In this document: positions 24,191-32,645 of the stretch, one piece after another
How the letters are laid out: each line of letters begins with the position of its first letter
How positions within the stretch are numbered: position 1 is the stretch's first letter
From: a bacterium
GTDB taxonomy: Bacteria; Planctomycetota; Planctomycetia; Pirellulales; Pirellulaceae
Assembly (NCBI GenBank): GCA_024743355.1
Contig: JANSWS010000023.1
Location: 1 to 37,081, forward strand
Reading direction: 5' to 3'
Length of the DNA stretch: 37,081 nt
Made by a program: the position numbers and the translations under genes
The notes under the pieces: generated by a model
The model's input: only the letters and a program-made list of their open reading frames with translations
The model's database searches: none
What the model was told of the DNA's origin: nothing

Positions 24191-27100
24191 TGTGTTCGCG
24201 CCAGCTGTTCAAGTTTCTCCCAAGATATGGAAGTCAGGCTTGCCTCTTTATTTGGACGCTGTACGCAAATAACCTTCCGCGTATGTTGCTTCAACAAGCT
24301 GATCTCTTTGTTGGGGGTTACAAAGATTGGATGCAGCCTGAAAATACGGAGCGCCTCGATGATACGACTAGCAGCTGACGGTGAACTTTTTGAAAACGCT
24401 TCATCCAGAATTACGGTGCCGTATAGTGGACGCGTCGCAGCGGCTGGACACAACGCATAGCTAAGTGACGCAGTCAGAATATGACTGGCCATAAGCTCCT
24501 TCTCACCTCCGCTACCGCTTTGTGAACCAGATCGCGGTGGTGAACGATCTCCCGTTTTGCGGTCAACCTCGACAACGGAAAACTGCAAGCGGAATCGCGG
24601 ATCTAAAAGCGCCTTGGATCCTTGTAGTCGGCGATTCTCTCCCGCTTCTCGTAGGATAGCCACCATGCCCTGTAAAGCTCGAAAGTGACTTTCTCCGCCA
24701 TCGTCCTTCAAGGCTGCGCTCCGCACCTTCTGCATGGCGATATTCAGAGCCCGTAGCCGCTCGTCTTTCATCCGTTGCGGCTGAAGTTGAAGATATCGAC
24801 TCTCGCGAAAATCGACTTTTACCAACGTCTGATTCAGCTCGCCGATTCGCTGTTCAATTGCATCTACCTCTTCATCGATGCCCGCCAGAAGTTGCGTAAC
24901 TCCTTGGTCTGAGGAACGATTTAAGTACTCCAAGAATCGCGTGCGTTTTTCCGGCAAGGCTTCATCATTCAAGACTCGTAGGCGTTCAAGGTAAAATGGA
25001 ACATCCTCGATGTCCGAGCCAACTTCAGTCAGTGCACCCGAATCAACGCGCTTGGCAAGTTCCATCTTGCGCACAAGCTGTTGTTCGATCTCCGCCTCGC
25101 GGCTCATCCGCTCGGCCAGTTTATCTTCCACAGCTTTTGCGAAGCGATCCTCTTCATCCCTCAGGCGTTTAGGAGCCATATCAGGATCGAGTTGGAAGCG
25201 CTTATTGGCCAGTAGTAACTCGTCTTCTGTTAGCCCCTTACCCTTTCGGCCGCGAGCCTTAGTAATTTCATGCTCCGCATCTGACAGCTTCGATTCGAAG
25301 ACCGCAATCTCTGTACGTTGCTCGGTCAAACTCTGTCGAAGCGACTCGAGCCGCGAATTCTCAGCTTCGTAACGTATCTTGGCTTGACTTGCATCCGAAT
25401 CAGGATCTAGCAATGTTTTCAGTCGTTCCCGGGAACGAGCCAATTCGGATTCGGCACTGGGTAAGTCGATCGTCGAGAAATCGAGCTCAAGCAACGCGTG
25501 AATCAGCTTCAACACCTCCTCTTGCTGGGCCAGCTGATTCTGCTGATCTTGCACCATTGTTCTCTTGTGCTCAACTGTTTCTCCGGCCGAAATCAATTGC
25601 CTAGCGAGCGATTCGAGTTGATCTTTGTTATCAAATCCCGTCATCCAACCCTGGTCGATCCCTCGCTGATCTTGCTTCTCAAACTTGCCACGCCGTCCGG
25701 ACATCATGCCCTCGACGGTCAAGCCGTGCTCGACATCTTTCAGCATCTCTGGCGAGGACACACAATGCAAGTCGCGGCCCGAAAGTAGTTGCTGCGCAGC
25801 TGACGAGAGCGGATGCGTTTTGAAATTCAGTTTAGAAACGTAACCGTCGGTAAAAAAATTCAGGCGCTCGTCTCTTGGTCCGGCAGCCTGCAATCTCACG
25901 TGCAAACGGTTGTCTCGATGATTGATCCAATGAAGAGCCGACTCTAGGTGCTGCATAGGCACCAGCACTCGCAGTCGTTCGGAGCCGATAGCGCGCTCGA
26001 TCGCGCCGCGCCACGCAGATTCCGCTGGTTTTACCTCAACGAGCTCCGCAAGAAACGGCAATTCTGAATCCTGCAATGAAAGCTGTGAGGCAAGCTCGGA
26101 GCGAAAGTCCTGGTATCTCGGCGGAATGTTCGAGCCAGGCCGACGTTTCACTTTGGCCAATGCTTCTTCGATATCATTTACGCGCTTTTCCACATCACGC
26201 AGCTCAGACATGGCTTCCAGCGTTTTGGTCCGTTGTAAATCGCATTCCTTCTGCTCAGATTTTTGCCGCTCTGCGAGTGTTGATTGATTCGCCAAAAGAG
26301 CTTGCTCGGAAAGATCACTGCGAAGCTCAAATCGCGCGGCCATTTGCAAATACTGCTGTGCATGCTTTCGTCTTTCTTCAACCAGCTTCTTTTGTGCCGC
26401 AATCGTGTTTTCTAACTCACCAATGACGTTTCCGCCGAGCTCCAAATATTGCTCACGAAGCGAGTCTACTAAAGATTTCAGCTCGTTCGCTTTCGACTCG
26501 TCGGCGGAAATTGCAAGTTGCAAAGACTTGATCCTGAGCGCAAGTCGTTGTGCTTCGGCTGCCCACATCTGCTCGCCCACTTGTGCAAACCAAACGGGTA
26601 AAAGCTTCTTGAGCAAACGGTATGTCTGGGTCTTCTCGCGGGACTTCAAAAGTCTTTCATGTTCGTCCTGCACTGGAACAAGTGACTCTTGTTGCTTTCT
26701 CGCTAATTCAAGTTCTGCATGGATAGCCGCGAGGTTGTCAAACTCCGCAGCTACCTCGATGGCTCGATCAAAAGCAGACTTGTCATCGAGAACCAGCTCT
26801 CTAAAGATCTCATCAATGCTATTGAGCTGCTTCAATCCAGCCGCGCGATTGAGAAGCGTGAACGCATTTTCCCCAACATCGAAGAACTTGCGCACGCGTT
26901 CCAAATAGGAACGCTTGCTGTCAAAGAAGCGTAGACCAGCAGTCTCGCGGCCCATTTTCAGAAGATCGCGCACGCCGTCGTCGTTGAGCATGCGAAGCCA
27001 CTTTTCAAAGGTATGCTCTTGGGCGAGTGAGAATACCCAGCGTCGTTTCAGGTCATCGGCTGAATTGCCAGTGCCTTCAGTCCAGAACAAGGCCGCCAAT

Positions 27101-27540
27101 CTAACAACTTGCTCGCCGCCGATATACGTCGCGCAGATACCACTGATCGTTTTTCCAGGCCGCGCGACTTCCTGCCTTCCGTCAGCTCCGTCACCGCCAA
27201 GAACGCCACGCACGTATTCGATTAACGTCCGGTCGCTCTCATGCCCTCCGGTGGACGCCAGGTTATAGCGAGGCAATGCAACCAACAGCGTCATTAGAGC
27301 ATCAACCAGTGTCGTTTTCCCGCTGCCAGTTGGACCGATGATGGCAGTTCCGGCAGGATCAAATTGCGCTCTATGAATCCCTCGAAATGGGCCCCAATTG
27401 TAGACTTCCAACTGACTTAACAGAAAAGAAGAATCTGGCCCCGAATTAGCGATGTCGCCACGTACGTATTCTTCGGTGAAGAGATTGGGATTCTCAATAC
27501 GGGACGCTGCAGGTTGAGAATCAGCAGGCTCAAGCATCAT
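24187..27540 (-). CDS. jetC: Wadjet protein JetC (SMC-like ATPase, MukB-type)
   Basis: An 1117-residue SMC/MukB-like ATPase. Walker A is IIGPTGSGKTTLVDAL (GPTGSGKT at residues 69-76). Long coiled coils run through about 290-480 and 640-950 with a hinge-like globular part between. The ABC signature SGSGGEKELMASHI and Walker B YGTVILDEAFSK come near the C-terminus (about 1010 and 1045). JetC with JetA and JetB forms a loop-extruding condensin-like complex that recognises small circular DNA such as plasmids. It overlaps jetB and jetD by 4 bp each. All motifs look functional. Confidence 0.95.
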   Translation of the reverse strand: MMLEPADSQPAASRIENPNLFTEEYVRGDIANSGPDSSFLLSQLEVYNWGPFRGIHRAQFDPAGTAIIGPTGSGKTTLVDALMTLLVALPRYNLASTGGHESDRTLIEYVRGVLGGDGADGRQEVARPGKTISGICATYIGGEQVVRLAALFWTEGTGNSADDLKRRWVFSLAQEHTFEKWLRMLNDDGVRDLLKMGRETAGLRFFDSKRSYLERVRKFFDVGENAFTLLNRAAGLKQLNSIDEIFRELVLDDKSAFDRAIEVAAEFDNLAAIHAELELARKQQESLVPVQDEHERLLKSREKTQTYRLLKKLLPVWFAQVGEQMWAAEAQRLALRIKSLQLAISADESKANELKSLVDSLREQYLELGGNVIGELENTIAAQKKLVEERRKHAQQYLQMAARFELRSDLSEQALLANQSTLAERQKSEQKECDLQRTKTLEAMSELRDVEKRVNDIEEALAKVKRRPGSNIPPRYQDFRSELASQLSLQDSELPFLAELVEVKPAESAWRGAIERAIGSERLRVLVPMQHLESALHWINHRDNRLHVRLQAAGPRDERLNFFTDGYVSKLNFKTHPLSSAAQQLLSGRDLHCVSSPEMLKDVEHGLTVEGMMSGRRGKFEKQDQRGIDQGWMTGFDNKDQLESLARQLISAGETVEHKRTMVQDQQNQLAQQEEVLKLIHALLELDFSTIDLPSAESELARSRERLKTLLDPDSDASQAKIRYEAENSRLESLRQSLTEQRTEIAVFESKLSDAEHEITKARGRKGKGLTEDELLLANKRFQLDPDMAPKRLRDEEDRFAKAVEDKLAERMSREAEIEQQLVRKMELAKRVDSGALTEVGSDIEDVPFYLERLRVLNDEALPEKRTRFLEYLNRSSDQGVTQLLAGIDEEVDAIEQRIGELNQTLVKVDFRESRYLQLQPQRMKDERLRALNIAMQKVRSAALKDDGGESHFRALQGMVAILREAGENRRLQGSKALLDPRFRLQFSVVEVDRKTGDRSPPRSGSQSGSGGEKELMASHILTASLSYALCPAAATRPLYGTVILDEAFSKSSPSAASRIIEALRIFRLHPIFVTPNKEISLLKQHTRKVICVQRPNKEASLTSISWEKLEQLARTQ

Positions 27541-28316
27541 GCACTATCCTCGATATCCCCAGGTATCTCAGGTGCCTCAGGTTCCTCAGCGATATTCGAT
27601 CTCTGAAGTTTTTCTTTCAAAACAGTGAGCAGACCGGTTAGCGATTCCGGGCTCGCAAAGTGAGCGATCAGCGGCCGAATCGTGACTTCATGTTTCTTGT
27701 CAACCTCCGAAACAATTCCATGAGCTTTCAATTGATCGAGCAAATGAAGGAGCCGATTCTCGTCCCTGGAGTCACTTCCGGATTCTCCGAAATAGGTAAG
27801 ATAGTTCGGCAGCAATTCATCGACGGCAATCTTTGCTGGCGACTGACCGACGCCATGTTCCTGTTCGTGCATCACAAACGCTTGTCGCAGAATTGCTACT
27901 AACAATGATTGCTCCAGGGTAAGCCGCTGTTTTCTTACGAGCGGATGACTCCATCCATCTGCATCAGATTCAACTTCAGTCAGTTCGTTAACCTGGGTTT
28001 GTTTGGGGGCAATCGCCACGAAAGCTACACCGCGATGGGAGTCAATTCGGACTACAAGGTCAAGTGGCTCCAACGCTTGGCCAATTGACTCTTGATGGAT
28101 GATGATGCGGCGGAAGAGTTCTCGCCGATTTGTCTCTTCGACATAGCCGTTTTTGAGCAATTCCTGAACCACCGCCTTAATATCCGGTGACGTTTGAGCA
28201 ATATCCTCAAGGCTGGTAGAAATTTGCAAGGGAGTATCGTCAGCTGTAGATGCGTGCTCGAAAACTGAATCACCTGACTCCTCTTCCGACGCCATTTGGT
28301 CAAAGATGTTTGTCAC
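27537..28316 (-). CDS. jetB: Wadjet protein JetB (MukE-like kleisin partner)
   Basis: A 259-residue DUF4194 protein, the KITE/MukE-like subunit of the Wadjet complex. Winged-helix segments are visible: DIKAVVQELLKNGYVEETNR, LVRKQRLTLEQSLLVAILRQ and LLHLLDQLKAHGIVSEVDKK. Acidic Glu/Pro-rich residues form the tail (about 240-259). It bridges JetA and JetC. ATGA overlaps on both sides mean it is translated together with its neighbours. Confidence 0.9.
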   Translation of the reverse strand: MTNIFDQMASEEESGDSVFEHASTADDTPLQISTSLEDIAQTSPDIKAVVQELLKNGYVEETNRRELFRRIIIHQESIGQALEPLDLVVRIDSHRGVAFVAIAPKQTQVNELTEVESDADGWSHPLVRKQRLTLEQSLLVAILRQAFVMHEQEHGVGQSPAKIAVDELLPNYLTYFGESGSDSRDENRLLHLLDQLKAHGIVSEVDKKHEVTIRPLIAHFASPESLTGLLTVLKEKLQRSNIAEEPEAPEIPGDIEDSA

Positions 28317-29803
28317 TCGAGACTCTCCACTCTTAAGTCCTTTACCGCCTCGTAGTTGACCTTAACCATCGGAACTTTGAATCGAGTCCCTTCATTCCGG
28401 TCGTCGATTAGATCGATGACTTCTGTTGCATCGTCGAGCGGTATTCCGGCTTGCCGTGCCATCGCAAGCCAAAACGCAAGGGTTTCGAGATCATGCGCGG
28501 GAGGAAGCGCCAGAGCCAAATCACCAATGGTTGGTGGACTGGGAAGTTGTTGTAGATGCTCAAGTGTCTTTCGGAACAATTCCGTTCGATTGAGCGCGTG
28601 ATATGCCTTCCAAAACTCGTCATCCATTGCGTTTGGATCAGCCTCTTTAACTTCTAAATCCAGCGTGTTTGTAGATTCTTCTCCGACTTGTTTTGGAAGG
28701 AGTCGTTCGATTACTGGCAGGTTTGCGATTGATACAGCGATCGGAGGAAGCGGACTAGCCGATCGCCGGACTTTTTGCGACTGCCAATCTAGCTCCAACG
28801 CCACTTGGAATATTTCTTGCAAAAGCACCCCCACACGCATCTGCTCGTCTGCCAAACCAGACTTCAGAAAGCCGCGCACGTCCCTTTCGCTTCGAGCTCG
28901 GGCCTGAATAACGCGCTCGGATTCCTGGACCAGTCGTGAGACCAATTGACGAAGTTCAGCTTTTTGCTTCCTGCCAAGAGCCCGGTCCGTGTTGCCGTTT
29001 TCTAGAATTGCTCGCAATCGCGTCTTCATGTCTTGCAGCTCGGATGATTTCACCAATTGCGCGTAGAAGCTCTCGAAGACTTGCCCCTCAACGGTTTGGA
29101 CCAATTGCGCGTGCCCATCGAGTAATTCATCGACAATCTGGCCACGGTTTTGGTTCTCGCTAATGATTCTTTGGCGGAGGACGCGATCTGCTTCACGATA
29201 GGAATCTTCAACTCGCCGAAAATCAGCTGGCAGGCTGATGGCTAGTTGATAAACCTCGCGAATTCCCTCTTCCGCCTTCGATCCATTAAGAACCTCAAAA
29301 TTTCCAGCCTGAACAGCTTTCAATTCCTGATTCAGAAGCTCGATGCGAGCTTGAAGAGACTTCTCCCTGTCTTTTTGGCTCCTGCTCAGTTGCGCCTCGA
29401 GGATTTCGATGGCACGCTGGACCGTTGCCAGCCGAGAGGCCGTCGATGTCATTGTCTGATCTTCGAGCGATTCAAGAAACATTAAGGATCGCTGAAAGGC
29501 ATCAGTCGCCAGAATCTTGCCACCGCGTTCCACAATCAGGCCACGTTTCAACCACTGCCTTAGTTCTCTTCTAGCTTCTAAAGGGTGGTCGCTACCGAGA
29601 TCAAACTCTGAGTCGTTGGCATGGTCCGCGAACGCAGCAGCCAATCTTTCCACTGCTTCGTCGAAGTCAACACCGGTTGGATTCGACTCAATTAGATTCT
29701 TGAGACTGGCGAGTATCAGTGGACCTTTTGGAGAAGCTAGAAGCAGCCAAGCAGAATGGTTTCGTCGAAGCGAGATATACTTCTGGACGATCTCTCTGGA
29801 CAT
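28313..29803 (-). CDS. jetA: Wadjet protein JetA (DUF3375, MukF-like kleisin)
   Basis: A 496-residue DUF3375 protein, which marks type I Wadjet. The start IVQKYISLRRNHSAWLLLAS with PKGPLILASL and RRELRQWLKRGLI is the family N-terminus; the middle is coiled coil (about 120-340). The C-terminal part carries FWLAMARQAGIPLDDATEVI and KVNYEAVKDL. JetA is the kleisin that closes the JetC ring. First gene of the operon; the ATG at 29803 has only a weak GGGGAAG ribosome site about 10 bp upstream. Confidence 0.93.
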   Translation of the reverse strand: MSREIVQKYISLRRNHSAWLLLASPKGPLILASLKNLIESNPTGVDFDEAVERLAAAFADHANDSEFDLGSDHPLEARRELRQWLKRGLIVERGGKILATDAFQRSLMFLESLEDQTMTSTASRLATVQRAIEILEAQLSRSQKDREKSLQARIELLNQELKAVQAGNFEVLNGSKAEEGIREVYQLAISLPADFRRVEDSYREADRVLRQRIISENQNRGQIVDELLDGHAQLVQTVEGQVFESFYAQLVKSSELQDMKTRLRAILENGNTDRALGRKQKAELRQLVSRLVQESERVIQARARSERDVRGFLKSGLADEQMRVGVLLQEIFQVALELDWQSQKVRRSASPLPPIAVSIANLPVIERLLPKQVGEESTNTLDLEVKEADPNAMDDEFWKAYHALNRTELFRKTLEHLQQLPSPPTIGDLALALPPAHDLETLAFWLAMARQAGIPLDDATEVIDLIDDRNEGTRFKVPMVKVNYEAVKDLRVESLE

Positions 29804-30326
29804 CTATCTGCGCTTCCCCATCGTGTAAAGGGGGGTGGAGGCTTTGCATCTTCAGCTTGCGTAGCGAAACGCCCTATGTCAACTCTCGCAAGCTAGCAAG
29901 TCCGCAAATTATAGCACCCCCGACATGGGGCGTGTCGTTTCACTTCTGCTACTCTGCAATCGTCCAACGGCTGCAATGCAGCCTCGGATTCGCGATGTGG
30001 AGTGGGCAGTGCGGCCTGTGCCAAGACTAGGCCCTTGCGAATCTCGTTGTGAGCCATCTTGCGAAGCAGCACACCTGGTTGTCGCCAGCCTGGCCGACTT
30101 GAACCTCGCTGAGGGTTTCGAGCTGCATAATCACGTCCATGGCAGCCGCCGATTTGAGTCCGAGATTCTCGATGCAGGCACCCGTGTGTGGCCCCTCCTG
30201 TTGGATAAGAGCTCGTTGAAACACATTTTTTGCTCGGCTGTCGGGGATCGAAGGTGTTTGTCGGTTGCCATGGTAGGGTCCTCAAGTCGCGACCAGAGGA
30301 CTTCAAACGCAATTACCCCGAAACCA
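29804..30326. other. Intergenic stretch upstream of jetA, no gene recognised
   Basis: 523 bp between divergent genes. Open stretches on both strands (for example 30027-30224 minus, and an upstream extension of the thioredoxin-like frame from 29925) lack recognisable protein character. It contains the jet promoter candidate and a short palindrome, CGACA/TGTCG (29921-29937). Confidence 0.5.
29908..29938 (-). promoter_or_regulatory. Candidate jet operon promoter
   Basis: On the minus strand a perfect TATAAT lies at 29913-29908, about 105 bp upstream of jetA, with ACGACA (4/6 match to TTGACA) 19 bp before it. A TTGACA nearer the gene lacks a good -10. This is pattern matching only. Confidence 0.3.
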
Positions 30327-30866
30327 ATGAGACTGTCCATGCAAGCAAAGCCCACCACCGAAAAACCAAATCTTCATTCACCGTCAAGCATCCTGCGCTT
30401 CCTGTGGGTGTGGTTCTGGCGTTTAACTTTGGTCATTTCCCTGAGTTACGCCTGGTACTGCTACTACGTTCCCAGCAACGAAATTGCCTGGGCTAAGGAC
30501 TACACCTCTGCTCAACAAGTGGCCCAAAGCTCGGGCAAGCCACTGATTCTCTTCTTCACTGGAAAATGGTGCGTTCCCTGTCGCATCATGAAGAGAACCG
30601 TCTGGGCAAATGCTGAAGTTGAGTCCGTCGTCAACATGGGGTTCACTCCTGTCATGATTGATGTCGGTGATCCCAGCGCTTCAGCGGAACTTTTGGAGCA
30701 ATACTCTGTTCATGTGACGCCAGTCACCATTCTTTTAGACTCCGACGGCCAAGTTCTTGAGCGCGTTCAAGGAGCGATGGACAAGCAAGAGTTTCTAGCC
30801 TTGCTACAGAAATCCACCGCGACGCCAATTAGTCGCGCAGACGCAGACGCACGAGTAGGTCATTGA
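30327..30866 (+). CDS. Membrane-anchored thioredoxin-like protein
   Basis: A 179-residue protein: short basic N-terminus, membrane helix at about residues 24-45 (FLWVWFWRLTLVISLSYAWY), then a thioredoxin fold facing out. The active site is LFFTGKWCVPCRIMKRTVW (Cys-Val-Pro-Cys), and the cis-proline loop is HVTPVTILLDSDG. This matches thioredoxin_7-type proteins that reduce or isomerise disulfides outside the cytoplasm. ATG 30327 (or 30339) is chosen because the longer frame from 29925 has no family character. Its last 38 bp overlap the end of the convergent nucleotidyltransferase gene. Confidence 0.85.
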   Translation: MRLSMQAKPTTEKPNLHSPSSILRFLWVWFWRLTLVISLSYAWYCYYVPSNEIAWAKDYTSAQQVAQSSGKPLILFFTGKWCVPCRIMKRTVWANAEVESVVNMGFTPVMIDVGDPSASAELLEQYSVHVTPVTILLDSDGQVLERVQGAMDKQEFLALLQKSTATPISRADADARVGH

Positions 30867-31596
30867 GCTCCATGCGTGCTGAGGGCATCTCGGGAAGCTT
30901 GGAGGCTTCGTAGGCCGACTGCAGTTGGACCGTGAGTCGCTCGTACTCGCAAGTGTGGAATTCCAGATCGGCAGCTTGCAGGGTGCCTTTCTCGGGTCCC
31001 GATCGCTTGCGGTCCACCAGCTCGTCGATGTACGGGAGCTTTGCGGACTCGTTCAAAACCATCAGATTGGCTTCCACCTCGCCAGTCCGCATCAAGTCGA
31101 TCCCGGTCAGCAGCACGCGGTAGACGTACAGCAGCGGCTTGACGCGTGGAGGTGCTTCCCTTTCGAAAAGCCTCCACTGGGTGGCGGCAAAGCCGAGATA
31201 GTGATGTGCGTGGTGGCGTGTGATGCAGTTCTTGGCGATCGACTTGAGTTCCTCGTGCTCGGGAGTGCTGAACACAACCAGTGGGGAAAAGACTTGCTCC
31301 AGCACATAGCCATTGCGCTTGAGCATTAACTGAAAGAATTTCTCTGCGTCGTGCGTGACCAGATCGATCTCCAATCCGTCGTAGACACCCTCTTTCTCAA
31401 CGGTTTGCTCGCCGTCATCGAGCCCGATGACAGTCTCCAGCGGCAGCAGGTGAACCCCACGCAGATCGAAGTCGGAATCGGGCGAGGGAAATCCGTACAG
31501 ATGCGCACCGCTGATCGTAGCAAACAGCAGCGGGAACGGATGCGATTCGATGTGCTGCACCATCTTCGCTTGGTCAATCTTGCGGGCGTCGATCAT
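30829..31596 (-). CDS. RlaP-type nucleotidyltransferase (PF10127), second of pair
   Basis: A 255-residue DNA polymerase beta superfamily nucleotidyltransferase. The core is LLFATISGAHLYGFPSPDSD followed by FDLRGVHLLP: the G-S/A-x-x-Y-G motif and the DxDxR metal residues. LEIDLVTHDAEKFFQLML supplies the third acidic position. Helical C-terminal part with YLGFAATQWRLFE. This family (RlaP) is associated with RNA ligases and RNA repair or conflict genes; the substrate is unknown. It overlaps the upstream nucleotidyltransferase gene by 4 bp, so they are co-translated. Confidence 0.87.
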   Translation of the reverse strand: MIDARKIDQAKMVQHIESHPFPLLFATISGAHLYGFPSPDSDFDLRGVHLLPLETVIGLDDGEQTVEKEGVYDGLEIDLVTHDAEKFFQLMLKRNGYVLEQVFSPLVVFSTPEHEELKSIAKNCITRHHAHHYLGFAATQWRLFEREAPPRVKPLLYVYRVLLTGIDLMRTGEVEANLMVLNESAKLPYIDELVDRKRSGPEKGTLQAADLEFHTCEYERLTVQLQSAYEASKLPEMPSARMELNDLLVRLRLRD

Positions 31597-32528
31597 GGTA
31601 ATGACTCCTCCATCGCTCGCCGGCGTGCATCGACTAGAAATGCGTTAACACGCTCGTAGTCGGGACGTTCCGGCAGCTTGGTTGCTTGGAATGCGGACTC
31701 AAAATCACGCTGCAGTTCTTTCCGCCATGAGTCCGCTTCGGTGAACGGCATTTCACCTTGCTTGATTGTCAGCAGTTGGTCTCGATACTGGCCTACATCT
31801 ACCAGCATTTCGCCGGAACGCAGAACATGGGTCCCCGACAGCAACAAGCGAATCAGGTGCATCACGTGTTTCCACTTCACACGCCCCTGATTGCGGATGT
31901 CGGTTTGCATCTTCTTGAATTGCGATGCGACATATCCAGAGAACGTCTGGAAGATGAGCTTCGACAAGAACGCAGAACGCATTGCCAGCAGTTCTTCGCC
32001 CAGCGGAGTCACCGACTCAACGATGGGAGAATAGAGGCACTCGAGAACATTGGGGTTCGCTTTCAAGGCGAGAACGATGAACTTCTGCAGTTCCCAGTAG
32101 ACCTCCTGGGTCTCGTCGTTCTCCAGTTGTTCCGGAACTCCATACAGCGACCAATGCAGCTCCGCAGTCGGCAGGTAAATTCCACGGCGATCCGTATCCG
32201 ATGCTTCCTCTTCCAGACCGTAAGCTCGTGAGCCGATCACACAGCGATAGATGACGCGATGGTACAAACCCGAGCTCATCAGCGACGCATCTTTGTCCCG
32301 GATGCCATGGAATTTGAACTCCGCCAGCCGCACGAGTTGTTCGTGATGGATCGGGGCTTCGAAGCCGTCGCTGAACTTCACGCGGTACGCGTGCGAGCGA
32401 TCGACCGGCGATCGAACAATCACACCGACAGCACCGGCTGGGTGCGCAATGCGATCTTTTGCCGCCATGACATCTTTTTGAGCAACCACCTGTGTGCCGA
32501 CACTGTAGATAAGCGAATGTTCTGTCAC
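31593..32528 (-). CDS. RlaP-type nucleotidyltransferase with N-terminal SH3-like region, first of pair
   Basis: A 311-residue nucleotidyltransferase. The first 70 residues (VGTQVVAQKDVMAAKDRIA, GAVGVIVRS, YRVKFSDGFEAPIHHEQLV) look like a small SH3-like beta barrel. The catalytic part reads YRCVIGSRAYGLEEEASDTD then RRGIYLPTAE, the full RlaP signature, followed by VYWELQKFIVLALKANPNVL. Start codon is GTG at 32528. Together with the shorter gene overlapping it, this makes a two-subunit pair; whether they form a heterodimer is unknown. No RNA ligase lies next to it, unlike many RlaP loci. Confidence 0.88.
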   Translation of the reverse strand: MTEHSLIYSVGTQVVAQKDVMAAKDRIAHPAGAVGVIVRSPVDRSHAYRVKFSDGFEAPIHHEQLVRLAEFKFHGIRDKDASLMSSGLYHRVIYRCVIGSRAYGLEEEASDTDRRGIYLPTAELHWSLYGVPEQLENDETQEVYWELQKFIVLALKANPNVLECLYSPIVESVTPLGEELLAMRSAFLSKLIFQTFSGYVASQFKKMQTDIRNQGRVKWKHVMHLIRLLLSGTHVLRSGEMLVDVGQYRDQLLTIKQGEMPFTEADSWRKELQRDFESAFQATKLPERPDYERVNAFLVDARRRAMEESLP

Positions 32529-32645
32529 TGTGGGTTTCCGATAGATACCCTGTTATAGTGGGTGATCAACCAGAGTATAGAAAACTCGAATGTTGATAAC
32601 TCAGCTACTTGGGGCCGTGCGAGAAAACAAGGAAAGGGAATCGTT

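Noticed and set aside
26405-26908. 167-codon plus-strand frame inside jetC
   Set aside because: Ser-rich shadow of the JetC coiled coil on the other strand.
29925-30326. Upstream extension of the thioredoxin-like frame, or a separate gene at 30027-30224 on the minus strand
   Set aside because: No recognisable sequence on either strand; the membrane helix and active site only need the start at 30327 or 30339.
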